In this document: positions 1 to 12,969 of the stretch, piece after piece
Numbering within the stretch: the stretch's first letter is position 1
Layout: each line of letters opens with the position of its first letter
Assembly: GCA_021399445.1 (NCBI GenBank)
Contig: JAJTUQ010000021.1
Location: forward strand, 1-64,000
DNA: 64,000 nucleotides
Origin: Xylogone sp. PMI_703
Lineage: Eukaryota > Ascomycota > Leotiomycetes
Direction: 5' to 3'
Notes under the pieces: model-generated
Seen by the model: the letters and a program-made list of their open reading frames with translations, nothing else
Told to the model about the DNA's origin: nothing
Database searches by the model: none
Program-made: the position numbers and the translations under genes

Positions 1-3000
1 AGGATAATAAATTATAGTATTCTCAGAAAGTAATAAGAAAGAATAAAGACAAAGGTCATTATAAGAAGAATAAGTTAAGATAACATTTTTATAAATATAT
101 AATTAATTATTTTTTAAAGAATAGTTAAACATCAGAGACAAAGTTAAACTTTAACAATTTATCTAAAGAAAAAGACAAAGTTGTAAAAGTATTAAAAGAA
201 ATAATATGTAAAGTTAAACTTTTTGTCTGGATTATAGATATTAATGTTTCTTTATATATAATTAATAATTTTTAGTTTTTTAAATAATTAATAACTAATA
301 TTAAATGTTGTAAGATAAAGGTTAAAAATAGAAGATTATATATATAAAAGAAGAGGACTGCTGAAATAAAGTTAAAGGATAAAAGTATTATATTATTATC
401 TAATATTTTACTTGTTCTGAATCTTGAAGTTAATTTATTCTCCAGTTGATGTGTTTGTAAAAAAGGTTTTGATAACTTTTTTGATTTATATATAATATAT
501 TTTATTCAAAAGAATCAAAGAATTAGTACATTAAAGTTAAGTAATACAAAAAAGTATATATTATGAGTTTTATCGTAAATAAGCTAAAGGAAATGGTTTG
601 GGTTAATGATATTAAAACAGAGGAAGGACAATTGTGATTTAATTTGTTTAATAAAGAAAATCAAAATTCTGACAATAATATTGAAACTTTACTTATATTA
701 ATATTAAAGTTAGTAAAGAAAGTTATATAATGTTATAATTTATAGTATAAACGATTTACTTATCTTGGAGTAAAGAAAATCTGTAACTTATACAAAATTA
801 TTATTTTAAGCAAATTAATACGAAAACTTATAACTAAGGAACTTTGTAAAGTTTATGACTTTACTAAGATAAAAGATTATATTAATAAAGTATTAAACAA
901 GTAAAAGAATAAAAAACTTATATTGATTTATGTAAATATATATAAACTATTCTTATTATTAATAAAGAAAAATTAATATTTTATTCAAATTATTAATAAT
1001 ATTACTTATTATATTTAGAATATTCTTGCAAAAACAAAAGTATATTTAGTCGAAAAACTTAAGACATAGAAGAACTAAGTAAAGTATAAGACAAAGAAGA
1101 AAGTCAAAGTTATTAAAATTAATAATATTTCAAAACTATTATTATTACTAAATAAGTAAAGTACTTTAATCAGGATTTGAGCAAAAATAACAGTAAAATA
1201 TAAGTTAAACTAAAATAATTTAATTAAATAAGTAATCTAGACAATTATAATAAATATTCAGATATTACTGAAAAAAGTTAATTTACTGCTTGAATTCTGG
1301 AATTATACTATTGAAATAGATATATACCTGAGAAACCGAACAATATTTAGTCTGATAATTAATAAGAAAGTTATTAATTTATACTAAATATTCATTGGAA
1401 AAATCTTAAACATTGATTATATCAGAGTTTTTGGATATAAATATATATTATACATAAACTAGAAAAAATACTTAAAGGATTCAAGAAAAGATAAGTTAAT
1501 AAACTATAAATAAGTTATAATATTTGTTAAATATAATTTAAATATAATTTAGTAATATAAAGTTTATATACTAGATAAAAATTATGTTATCAAATCAAGT
1601 TATATTAATTTTTATGAAAATATTTAAAGTAGAACAATTAATTTAAAACTTCAAACAAATGATCTTCAAGGAATAAAGAACAAACTAGTAATCTACAAAC
1701 CAAGAGGTTAACCACAAAAGGAAACTATTAAGTCTATATTACCCTCAGACCCGAAAGATTTGAATAACTTCGAAATTATGATTTTAATTATTATAAACCC
1801 AGGAATAACATATACTGATTTAATTACTTAAATTAGTTAACAACATAATCAGGAAAATATAAGTGATTTAAGTGTAAATATGTCTTATTCAGGAAGAGAT
1901 AAAGGAGATAAGGAAAATAAAATTAAAAATCAATCTTAGGCTTAAGCCAAGAATTATAATTTATTACCTAATATTAATATAATATTACTTATTAAATTTT
2001 ACTTGTCTAACGAAGAAAATTAAGTATTATTAGAACCTGTGGAAACGAGATATAATCTTCGAAAATAACAAAGACTTAATGATTCTGATAATGAAAACTA
2101 TTTTATTAAGATAATTAAAGTTATACTTATAATACTGGAAGATTAAGATTACTAAGACTTAGACGAGATAATTTTAGCTAATTTAATAACAGATCTAAAT
2201 ATTATTATCTTAATAACGTACAAAGAAACTATTTTAGATTATAAATATAGTCAAAAATGGAAAAAAGCAATTAATAAAGAGATTATATTATTATAATAAA
2301 ATAGTATATAAGAAGAAGAAATATCCCCAGAAAAAGTAAACTTAGTCTTTATTAAATAGATATTCATTATTAAGACAAACTTCGACAAGACATTAAATAA
2401 GTTTAAGGCAAGATTAATTACTTAAAACTTTTTTCAGAAATATAAACAAGATTTTACTAAGACATTTGTATTTATAGTTAAAATAAATATTTTTTAAATA
2501 TTTATAATTATTGTTATAACAGAAAACCTTGAATATTATTTGTATAACATGAAGAATACTTTTACTAAATTATATTTACAAAAACAAATTTTTTTGTTTT
2601 AACTAAACAGAATACTTAAGTTAAAGAACAAGTACATATTATGTATTCTACAGAGTTTATATAAGTTAAAGTAGTTTATACAGAACTAAAACTTATTTTA
2701 CAAGAATTATTTTGTTAAGATTAGATTTGTCTAAAGTTTAACTAACCTTTGTTTTTATATTCACAAAAAACGTAAAATTATATTACTTATTCATGTAGAT
2801 ATTATTATTATTATTATACCAAGAATGCAAAAATTAAAATAATTTAGAAAAACATTAACAAATTGATTTTATATTAAGAACCTGAAGAAGATTTAAGTAA
2901 TTCTTGATATTTGTATTATTAAGAATCGAAAAAAGAAAACATTATTCTTAGATCAAGAATAATACTTAAATAACATTTTGAATTAATATAAAATAACTCA

Positions 3001-4147
3001 AGAGAAACATAAGTTAAAGTTAATATTAATCTTTAGTTATAATAAGTTATACCTGATTTTAGACTTTGACAAAAAGACAAACTTGATTAAATATTAAAAG
3101 TGTATAAAAAGTCTAATATACATAATGATAAATATTAAACTAGATATTATATTTGTTTTAAGTAAATTTAACTAATATATAAATAATCTTAGAGAATATT
3201 ATACTAATACTGTAAAAGAATTCTTAAGATATACCAGATCAACGATCAAATAATATATACATTATAAATTAACTTTAATTTAAGTTAATCAATTGTTACA
3301 CTAAAATAATAACAACAACAGACAAACTAGTAATTTTACGTTAGTCATGTATTCAGATATAGACTGAACAAGAGATAAGACTGACTAGAAGAGTATTTCA
3401 GGAAATGTAATTATATTTTACGGAAGGCCTATTTCTTGGGAGAATAAGAAGTAACATTCAGTAATAACTTCAAGTACTGAATCAGAATATATTATAATAT
3501 CAATATATGTTAAGTAAAGTCAATAAATTGCTCAAATACTCTGTAATATAGGATTTTCTTAATATATTAAGTCAGACCTGATGATTGTACAAATATTAAG
3601 AGATAATCAAGGTATACTCATGTTAGTAAAGAATTTATATTTTTATGAGTAATCAAAGTATATTAATATTTATTATTATTATATTTATAATCTAGAAAAG
3701 TGTAAACATATTATCGTTAACTACATTCCTACAACAAATATGGTAGCCGATGGCATGATAAAGCTGTTGTAGAAGACAATGTTTATACAGTTCAAAGAAC
3801 TACTTAGTCTAGCAACAGTAAAAGTAATTAAGAGATAGTAAAAGTAGTCAGAGGTGATATTGACAAGATAAGACTAATACAGGCTATATTATAATACTTA
3901 TATGATCTGAATAAAAGTGTTAGGAATTATAAGAGCAGAGTATACTAGCGCTTAGTAATTATGTAATCAGAGTAGAATAACTAATAATCCGGTAAGAAAG
4001 TATTTAAGGATATAACCCCTTAAATACTAAATAGAAGAATAAGTATATAATGTATAAACTAATATAAGCTTATTTAATCTTACAATATAGTAATACCTAG
4101 TGAACCAACACTTCTATAATATGAGCTTAATGGTTATAATTTCAACA
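1..4147 (+). mobile_element. RIP-degraded Ty1/Copia element, copy 1 (5' end outside window)
   Basis: This stretch is a heavily AT-enriched copy of the intact Copia element at 58452-64000, read on the opposite strand. Base 1 aligns with about 62599 of the intact element (reverse complement), and the two run collinearly to the 3' LTR. Differences seen by eye are C-to-T and G-to-A changes, as expected of RIP. Recognisable landmarks include the Gag-Pol linker (about 560-680), integrase (about 780-1350), reverse transcriptase (about 2330-2850) and RNase H (about 3340-3700). Stop codons are everywhere, so no protein can be made. Roughly the first 1.3 kb of the internal region and the 5' LTR lie outside the window. 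The 5 bp after the element, ATAAT, may be its target duplication but the other side is not visible. Confidence 0.95.
3918..4147 (+). repeat. 3' LTR of Copia copy 1 (230 bp)
   Basis: It aligns end to end with the 230-bp LTR of the intact element (58452-58681, reverse complement), starting TGTTAGGAATTAT and ending in a mutated form of the original CTTCACA (here TTCAACA). The boundaries are inferred from that alignment. Confidence 0.92.
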
Positions 4148-5745
4148 ATAATGACTATAAGAAAAGAATGGTTTTTACATAAATACTGATATTATAATGA
4201 ATAAGTCAGAGAATTATACTTTATATTATTTTAATGAAAAAGAAGACAAAATTATATTCAAGGAATATTACTTAAGTATATATACAAACAAGATCAAGAT
4301 TATGACGTTTAATATATATTTATATTATACTAAAGTTAATAAGGCAATTGAATTTATTTAAAGAATGAATAATGAAAGTGAATAAACTATTATATAATAT
4401 ACCAGAATCCAGTAACTATTAATATAATATATATTATAAATATTATATTATTGAACTTAGAATAACAACTTTTACTTTTGATCTTTGCCTCTTGTTTAAC
4501 ATCTTACTTTTCGGAATAATAAGAATATAAACAAACAATATATTATTCTTCGTAAATATTGAGTTTATAACGTTAAAAAAAGAAAAACTAAAAAAGGTAA
4601 ATTTTTTAGCAAAAGAAAAAGAAATGTTAATACTGAAGAAAAACTTGAAATTTAACAATAGAATAATTTAGTTTAAGAATAATATTATATTTATTACTCA
4701 AGAATATTAATATGAAAACTTAAAATAAATAATCGAACGATTAATGGATTTGGCATCTTCCAGAAGAATAATACGGAAGAATCTTATAGTCAAAAAGTAG
4801 TTTATTACTCAGAGAACCAGAGGTATATATATAACTTTAGTATGTCAACCAGAGACTTGTTATAACTTATTTGTAATAGTCTAAACCACTGAACCAGATC
4901 AAGACAATGTAAAAAAGTTGAATAAACAGTTTAAATAATAATTATAAAATAAGACGAGAAGTTTACAGTTCGTAGAACTCAAAGAGAAGTCTTTATAATT
5001 ACTGATTTTCATAGATGTTATATTCATAAATAATAAAGACTTTTTATCATAAATAAGTTATATGATCATAGTAACGAATAAGTATAATAACGTTAATATA
5101 TTATACTGATTAAGTATAAAGTATAAAAAGATTACAAGAAGTGTATTAACATCTGAATTATATGTTATAGTTAATGAGTTCGACATAATTATTTTTATCA
5201 AAAGCACTTTTGATCATATCCTTTAAGTTAATATCTTTATTATAGTCTATATAAACTCGAAATCACTTTATGATTATCTTGTTAAGTTAGGTATTACGAA
5301 TGAGAAACGGTTAATGATAGACATTATATGTTTAAGAAAAGTATATAAACAGAGAAAAATAACTAAAGTCTGATAGATTGATAGTAATTCGAATTCTACT
5401 GACGTAATGACAAAACTGAAGTTATCTAATACTTTAAAACAACTTATAAACATGAATAAAGTCAATTTGGAGATAGTCGAGTAGGTAAAAAAGGACAGAA
5501 ATAGAAATATTAAGCATAAAGATGATAGAAACGATGGAAATAATGATATTGGACATGTTGAAAGAATGGAAGGTAGTAGAGGTTAATACAGCTCTGAGAG
5601 ATGACTCTGATCAATATATTATACTATTCTTATTTAGGAAATTAGTATATAATTCGAAAAAGAGTTCAGATTTGAGTGTTTTAAGAGTTATGAAAATAAA
5701 TAGCAAAAGTAGTAGAAATATCAGTTTCTTTTAGAGTTGGCTCAG
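4148..5745 (+). mobile_element. 3' fragment of a second, different Ty1/Copia lineage, RIP-degraded
   Basis: Conceptual translation on the plus strand gives the end of a Copia polyprotein distinct from copy 1: RT/RNase H connection around 4740-4960 and RNase H around 4970-5460. Readable pieces include SELYVIVNEFDI, SKSLYDYLVKLG, NEKRLMIDI and the terminal TDVMTKLK, close to the fungal Copia motif ...NPADAMTK. The frame is broken by many TAA/TAG codons. The left boundary is exactly where Copia copy 1 ends, so copy 1 probably inserted into this older element and its 5' part should lie beyond the left edge. A 70-codon open stretch at 5522-5734 follows RNase H; I cannot assign it. Confidence 0.75.
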
Positions 5746-5915
5746 TGTGGGATCTAGTCACATGTACTTAGCACTAGTCCTAATCGGGAAGGAAGAGTAT
5801 ACTACTCCTCTATCCGTACTCACTTAATATATTCATCATACAACTACTAAATCACTGATTTACTTGTATGTATATGTTATATACTATGAGTAAGTAAGAG
5901 AGTAGTAAACCTACA
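5746..5915 (+). repeat. Possible LTR of the second Copia lineage
   Basis: A ~170-bp patch clearly richer in G+C than its flanks starts TGTGGGATC and ends CCTACA, i.e. with TG...CA termini, just downstream of the RNase H remnant. Only one copy is visible, so the boundaries are provisional. Confidence 0.4.
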
Positions 5916-8415
5916 GTATTTAATATTATATTATAAGACTTTCTGAAAAAAAAAAGATATATTAAAATTTTATTAATATACTTTTTATATATTATACTTA
6001 AAAGATTAAAACTAAACTAAAGATTAATAAAAAAAATCTTTTTAAAAAGTTTTCTAAGATTCTAAACTTTTTAATAATATAAAAAGAAAAAACCTTATAT
6101 TATAACTTTATTTAACTAATTAACCATAAATAAGAAAAAGATTAATATTAATTAATGTATTAATATCTTTTAACAGAAATCTTATTAAGACTTAGAGATT
6201 AATCAAGAAAAACATTTTATAAAATATATTTTTTTAAAAGAAAGATTTTTTTAGTACAGAATATAAAAACTAAAAACTATAGTTAAAGTTATATAAATTA
6301 ACTTCGAAAAAATTATTATAAATAAACTTTATTATTATAACTTAATATTTTATATATTAAAAAATATATATAATTACTATAGTTAAACTTATATATATAA
6401 ATCATTTATTATGAAAATAAGAAAAACTTTTATTAAATAAAAAAAGAACTTTATTAAAACTTATCTTTTTATATAAAAAAACGAGAAAAATTTTATAATT
6501 ATAAAATTAATCATTATTATAAGTTCAATAATAAATAAATATTTCCCAAAAAATATATTAATAACTTATTTAACTTAAAGAAATCTTAAACAAAGAAAAT
6601 ATTATTTCAGATAATCCGAGAAAAGGAATTTAATACAGAATTCATTTTTGATATATTTATGATTAAAGAAAAAAAAGTTATTTATCTAAATATTAAGTTT
6701 AACAACAAAAACCTTAAAACTTTAGTAAATTCAGAAATTTAATTTAATTTAATTTTGTCATAAATTACTAAAACAATAAATATATAAATTAAAGTTTATA
6801 ATTAGTTTTTACAAATAATTAATAACTTGTTAACAAAGAAAAAAGTATTCGTTAAAACTAAACCTTTATTATAAAAATTAAAAATTACTAAAAATAATCT
6901 AATTTAAGGTTTCCTTTCTTGGAAAAGAAAATATTATCTTAAGATAACTTTAATTAAAGTTCTATAACCTAAATATTAACTGAAAAACTAAGAAATTAAT
7001 ATTTAAATATCATTATAATATTAAACCAAAAAAATGATTAATTTAAAATATTTTTATTATTGAACTTACTTAAGATAACCTTTAAAATCAATTAAATACT
7101 CTTTTTGAAAAGTACTAAAATTATTATAAATTATTTATTTTATAACTAAAAAATATAACTTTACTTTTATATAAAGAATAAAACTATAAAATTATTCTTT
7201 AAAAAAATATAATACCTTTATATAAACTTATTTATAAAACGAATCTCGCTAAAAATAAAATCCTAAAGAAATGACTAAATAAACAAACTACGAAAAACTT
7301 TTATAAAAAGTTAAGTTTTTCGTAAAAAACATTATTGATATAAATACTAAAGTCAAATAATTCTCAAAAAAGATTATATAAAAATTATAAAAATTTAAAT
7401 AATAAAACTATAAAAAACAAATATTCATTATCTTATATTAATAATATATAAGATATATTTATTAGAACAAAATATTTCATGAAATTAAACTTTGTTATAA
7501 AGTTCAACTTAATAAAAATCAAAGAAAAACATAAATAATATATTATTATTCGAATTAAATATAAATTTTATGAACTTTTAGTTATATTTTTTAGTTTAAC
7601 AAATATATTAATAATTATATAAAAAATGAATAATATGATTTTGAGATTATATTTAGATTATTTTATAATAATATATTTGAATAATATTTTAATCTTTTTT
7701 AAGATATTAAAAAAACATAGATAATATATTTATATTATATTAAAAATATTAATTAATAATAACATAAAGTATAAACTGACTAGATACTAATTTAATATAA
7801 TAAAAGTAAAATTCTTAAATAAAATAATTTTAGACAAAGGATTCTGAATAAACTTAAAAAAAGTAAAAATTATTAAAGAACAACTTACTCTAAGAATAAT
7901 TAAAAAGGTCTAACAATTTAATAAACTTATTAATTATTATAAATATTATATAACGGACTATTCAGTAAAAGCTAAGTTATTAACAAAATTAATAAAGAAA
8001 AATATACTTTTTATTTAAGAAAAAAAACAAAAAAGAACTTTCTAAAAGATTAAAGATTAGTATAATAAAAACAAAATACTGATTTATACTAATTTTAAGA
8101 AATTATACTTATTAAAAACAGATATTTCGAATAAGGTATTAAAAAGAGTTTATTATAAAAAGATGACAAAAAACATTAAAGACTAATAACCTTTTACTTT
8201 AGAAAGTTTATTCTAGTAAAGTTAAATTATAATATCTACAAAAAGGAATTCTTAATTATTATAAAATGTTATAAATACTAAAAAGTTTATTTATATAATA
8301 TTAAATATTAATTTAAAATTTTATCAAACTACAAAAATTTGATAATCTTTATGATTACTAAAAATTTCAACAAAAGACAAATATATTAATATAAAACATT
8401 AATATAATATAATTT

Positions 8416-8766
8416 TGTCACAAACCTACAAGGATGATGTCGGGCCTGAGGCTCGGTAGCGAAGCTACACAGAGAACCCGACAGTAATCCGAGGTCACGT
8501 GATTGGATCATTGGGATCATTGGGATCATTGCGAGGATCCAGAGGATCCAGATGATCCAGCATAATTCATAGTCTATATAAACTTATGTAGTTCTCAGTA
8601 GATAGGAGCCTCGTGCTCAACTTACAATACAGATTGTTACCCATACAATTGTAGTTACGATCATATACTATACTGCACTGATCCCCGAGCTCTCACCAAC
8701 CCCTTTACGACCTAGTATATACCTGTATACTCTATAGGACCTAGGTAGAGGCTTAGGTTCGTAACA
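8416..8766 (+). repeat. Solo LTR (351 bp) inserted in the Gypsy RNase H/integrase junction
   Basis: The element starts TGTCACAAACC and ends TTCGTAACA (TG...CA termini) and is flanked by a perfect 5-bp direct repeat AATTT at 8411-8415 and 8767-8771, the hallmark of LTR-retrotransposon integration followed by LTR-LTR recombination. It contains a TATA-like TCTATATAAAC at about 8572 and short direct repeats of GGATCATTG and GAGGATCCA upstream of it. Its G+C content is normal, so it has escaped the RIP that destroyed its host. Which retrotransposon family it came from is not visible here. Confidence 0.88.
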
Positions 8767-9728
8767 AATTTCAGAATTCATTATATTTAAAGAACAAAGA
8801 ATACTAAAACTAATACTTTAAACAAATAACTAAATTATATAAAAAAAAGTTTAAAACAAAAACTTATTATATTTAAGAAAAAAAACAATATTTTATACTT
8901 TAATTATATATAATTATTAATAATTATTATAAAAAAATGAAAATTTCTAAAAATCTCAAGGTTAAATAACTTAAGAATCAAGAATTTCTAGATATTTAAT
9001 TAAAAAATAAAAAAATATTCATTTTATCAATAATTACCTTAAAATTTATGAAAGAATAATATAAATTATTTATATATAATTATTAAAGAATTATTAAGAT
9101 TAAGAATAAATTATAATAAAGATTCTTTATTTTTAAACTTTAGCAAAAAGTCATTAAAGTTATTAATAACTATAATGTTTATTATAAGACTAAAATTTCA
9201 AGGAAAAAACTTATAAAATAATTAATACCTCTTTAAATATCAAAAAAACCTTGAATTTTTATTTCATGAAATTTTATTACAAAATTATTTTTATCAAAGA
9301 ATATTAATAAACTTAATAAAGATTATTATAACTTAATCTTTATTATTATAACTTAATCTTTATTATAATAAATAAACTCACAAAATATTTTATTATATTA
9401 TTATAGAAAAAAACATAAACAACAAAAAATTTGACAGAAATTATATTAGACAAAGATAAATTCTTTATGTCAAAATTCTGGAAAACTATTTACAAAAGAT
9501 TAAATATTAAAAAAAAGATTATTACAAAAAGATAAACTTAGATAAATAGTTAAACTAAATAAGTTAACCAAATTATAAGAGTTTATCTTCATTATTATAT
9601 AAATTATAAATAGTTTAACTGAAAAAACCTTTTATTAATAATATAATTAATATATAATAACACAAAAAGCAAAACTACTAAAATTATACTTTTTTTTACA
9701 AATTATAATTATAAAATTTATATTTACT

Positions 9729-9941
9729 GTGGAAGAGAGAGGTGCTAAGAGGTGTTGAGGTAGTATATACAGTAATACAATACAACTGACCAATCAGAAG
9801 GCAAGGTCTGGTAGAATAGGAGTGAAGGTGGTTGATTGTTGTACAGTTGTAAGAACCGTGCTCTATATACTACGTACAGGTCACATGATACGCCGCACGT
9901 ACACGTGCTACGCACGTGCCGTATAATGTTTTCCTTACCAT
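9729..9941 (+). mobile_element. 213-bp MITE, copy A, inserted in Gypsy integrase
   Basis: It is the same length as and about 96% identical (8 differences counted) to copy B at 31418-31630, in reverse orientation. Imperfect terminal inverted repeats start GTGGAAGAGAGA on one side and GTGGTAGGGAAA (mutated here) on the other. Flanks are TTTACT and ATTACT, a 5/6 match to a 6-bp target duplication. It carries no coding capacity. Normal G+C content inside an AT-saturated host shows it arrived after, or escaped, RIP. Confidence 0.85.
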
Positions 9942-10539
9942 ATTACTTTATAAAAACAAAAATGAAAAACATTTTAAAATAATTAAATAATAAGTAAACA
10001 ATTTAAAAAAAATTCATAATTACTTAAAATATAATATTAAGTTTATGTAAAAATATATATAAAAATATTATAATCGAAAATATAATATAAAACTTAAACT
10101 TAAAGAAAGAAATAAAGTTTATATTATTTATAGATTATCAAAACTATAAAACTAAACAATAAATTAAACTAGAAAAAGATTAACTTATACAAAATCAAAA
10201 AGAAATTAAGAAATCTAATATATAAACTAAAACTCTTTAATATTATATAAAAATATTTAATATTTTATATAATTATACTAGAAAAAATATTCTCAGGATT
10301 ATTATCAGCTTTAGATTTAGAACTAGAATAAAACTTAAATATAGAATAATAAATTAGTAAAAAACAAAAAACATTACTTAATTAAATAAAAAAATGAGAA
10401 AAGTATAAATAATTAAATATATAAAAACTAAAAGAATATTTTATTAATTTTAATAAACTTCTGAAGAAGTATAAACGAATAAAGTTAATTAAACTTTCTT
10501 GAATAAAATATTAACATAAATAAACAATTTAACTTTAAA

Positions 10540-10764
10540 GAAAAAAATCTCAAAAAGTTTAATTTTTATTAACTAAATAACTTTTATTTATTATAATACT
10601 TTATTTTCCTTTTATTTTTGTTTGAGTTTTTCTTTCTCTTTTGCTTTTTTCTTTTTTCTTTTTTCGATTTTCTTTAATTCTTTAATTGTAAAAATATTTC
10701 GAATTATTATATTATGATTTTTTGTCTTGATTAACTTTTATAGTTTATGAAGACAGATTATATA
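10540..10764. other. AT-rich Gypsy 3' region with a pyrimidine-rich stretch
   Basis: Between the chromodomain remnant and the Fot1 insertion the plus strand is dominated by T and C (about 10590-10690: repeated TTTTC/CTTTT). No gene is seen. It most likely belongs to the untranslated 3' end of the Gypsy element. Confidence 0.5.
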
Positions 10765-12644
10765 AGCCGCCCACCCGGCTAACCGACATACCGGGTTCCC
10801 GACACCCCCTCCAAAAGCACACTCTCTCTACAAAATCAATTATTCCTATAACGCTACACTAGCTATAACTATTCCAATTGAAATTCAAAGGTCAATTGCT
10901 CCATAAGCATAGATTCCACCAATTTAGAAATTGTCACAGCCAATAATTCAGGGTTTCTAGTCTTTTAACTAGCTATTTTAACTTCTAGCTCCTTCTTGGC
11001 TTTCATGATCTCTAGAATCTTCACAAACTTACTATTGGGGTTTTCAACTACTCGGAGCCTTTTAGAAAGCCTAATAACTTCTAGCTATAACTTTAGTTCT
11101 TCAATTTTGTGATCTTTGAACATGAGAGCCATGTTTTTATCGTCCAAAGCTTTGTTGACTTTCCGAAAAAATAAACATATACACTGATTAGAGTTTTCTA
11201 AGTACTTTTGAATTTGCTACGTCAATTCAGTGATTTGGTGACCATGGCTAAAAGTAACAATTTCAATATTTGCTACCTTTTCTAGCTCATGAGTTAGTTT
11301 TGGGAGTATTTGTGGTTCTGAAAAAAGTTAAATCACTTAACTAGAATTTAATGGCTTGTTGACATTCAATAGCCATAAACCTGTAACTCTCTAGCCTTGT
11401 TCGATATTTTTAGCTTTCAAACCTTCTAACCTAACTTTCTCATAACAAATAAGAAAGTTATGTTTGCCAATTAAAAAAGAATCAGTCTTAAAGTCCAACT
11501 CAGCTATATAACGTCGATATACAGCCTTCAGAGCCGAAAAAACTGACAAATCTAGTGGCTATAAGACATGAGAAACATATACTGGCAAGAAGAAAAGCAA
11601 TATCTTGTTTTAGAAATATTCTCACATAAATTCATCAGTTGTATGACTTCCATGGTCATCCAAAATTAATAATCACCATTGATCTGAACTTTAAGGCCTA
11701 GTTTGAGGCTCAAAGATATCTTTTATCCATTCAACAGCTGTAGAATTACTAGTCCAGCCATTTTCAGAGCAAGTAAATGCCCAGCCTTCATATTCTTCTA
11801 ATCTTGAAGGATACCACTGAGCCTGTACCTGTTTTCCTTTGAAAATAACTAAAGGTTTTATGTACTGGCCTGTAACCAAGATACACTCCAAAATTATAGT
11901 CCAATAACGGCTAACATTGCCTTTTACATAGATTCTCTTCCTTGTAGAACTTCCAAGAATTAACCCATTAGTTCCTAATCCTTCCATTATTCCTGTTTCA
12001 TCCATATTATACCGATGTTGTGGAGGGATAGCCTTTATGGTAAGGTTCTCGAAAAACTCAAAAAAAGCTCGAATAGACTCAGGGAAAGCTCCGTTTATAC
12101 AATGATTATCGATCCTTACACCTTTAAGTGTATGGATTTCAGGGTAACGAGCCAAAAATCTAGACATCCAATTTTTTCCTGGTGGTCGATTTAACCCATT
12201 GATTCGGAAGAGCTTAGTGACCATAGATTTCACAATTGTATGGCTTGGAGCATAACCTATATTGCTCTGGAGTAAAATCCAATTAGCTAATTATGTTTCT
12301 TGACTTTCAGAGAGTATTTACTCCAATTTATGGCTTGATCTACGAGGTTCTAGGCCACTTATTCTATTTATAAGGATAATGCGTGATATTCCCCAGTCAT
12401 TAGAAGCACTTTGAACACTTTGACCGTACAACACCGCGTTAATTACGCCTTGAACATCTTCTTCTTTGTATGGCGACATATTTGACTTAATGCAACTTTA
12501 AAACACATCAAATTATTAAAATTGACTTCGAATTGGTGGAGTTATTCAAAAAACAAAATTGTAGAAACCTATATGAATCTTGCCAAAAACACGGTCACGT
12601 TGGGTGTCGGGAACCCAGTGTGTCGGTTAGCCGGGTGGGCGGCT
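10765..12644 (-). mobile_element. Fot1/pogo-type DNA transposon (1880 bp), inactivated
   Basis: Terminal inverted repeats of about 43 bp (10765-10807 and 12602-12644) begin AGCCGCCCACCCGGCTAACC and differ at two positions, both C/T. A TA dinucleotide flanks each side (10763-10764, 12645-12646), as for Tc1/mariner/pogo elements. It contains one transposase gene on the minus strand, in one frame but with many nonsense codons. It sits in the 3' part of the RIP-destroyed Gypsy element but is far less mutated, so it inserted later and received a milder RIP dose. Confidence 0.93.
10869..12479 (-). pseudogene. Fot1/pogo transposase pseudogene (DDE_1 type)
   Basis: From ATG at 12479 to TAG at 10869 the frame spans exactly 537 codons, the usual size for Fot1-like transposases, but is interrupted by a dozen or more TAA/TAG/TGA codons; no frameshift is needed to read through. 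Recognisable parts: N-terminal helix-turn-helix (MSPYKEEDVQ...), CENP-B-like DNA-binding region (residues about 80-140, RPPGKNWMSRFLARYPEI), first catalytic Asp in NMDETG (about residue 185), second in LILDDHGSH (about 270) and third in the PLDLSVF motif (about 305), then a charged coiled-coil tail. Stops stand where Gln (CAA/CAG) or Trp would be expected, matching C-to-T or G-to-A RIP changes. The longest open piece is 11691-12233. Confidence 0.92.
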
Positions 12645-12646
12645 TA

Positions 12647-12969
12647 AGTCAAGACTTCTTCTTTTTCTTGTTTGAAACGTTTTTTTTCTTTTATTAAATA
12701 CTTTAATTTATTTATATTAAAGTTAAGTTTATACTTTTTACTTTAGTAAATATATTTGTTATATTTTAAAGATTAAGAACTATAATAATACTTGAAAATC
12801 ATAAAATAACTAGAATTCTTTATCATTTTTTTTCTTTATATATTCTTTATAACTAGGTTTATACTTAAGTAATATAATGAAAAAGAAAGAAAGTTTAATC
12901 TTTAGGACAAAAATTATAGTTATAACTTTAAGTATTAAGATGATATTAGGCTAAGAAAGGAATAATATT
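12647..12969. other. AT-rich remainder of Gypsy 3' region
   Basis: No gene is seen. The sequence lies between the Fot1 element and the Gypsy 3' LTR and is best explained as the continuation of the Gypsy untranslated region split by Fot1. Confidence 0.5.

Larger units (their letters stand above)
6480..10560 (+). pseudogene. Gypsy Gag-Pol remnant (RT, RNase H, integrase, chromodomain)
   Basis: This is the coding part of the Gypsy element. The RT palm survives as a recognisable reading SLTN...LYLDYF...YLNNILIF; RNase H follows as FQKIKD...LLKTDISNKVL; the integrase core reads LDKDKFFMSKFW and continues into VNQIIRVYLHYYINY, then TPFFTNYNY immediately before the MITE at 9729. After the MITE the frame resumes with KYNRK-like Gag-Pol linker residues and a chromodomain HYLIK*K. 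The DD-to-NN change in the RT active site and Gln/Trp/Arg-to-stop changes are what C-to-T / G-to-A mutation yields. It cannot encode active enzymes. Assignment rests on motif reading by eye. Confidence 0.8.

Noticed and set aside
5522..5734. 70-codon frame as a small gene
   Set aside because: Positioned between RNase H remnant and LTR of a Copia element, no start context or homology; probably element 3' region.
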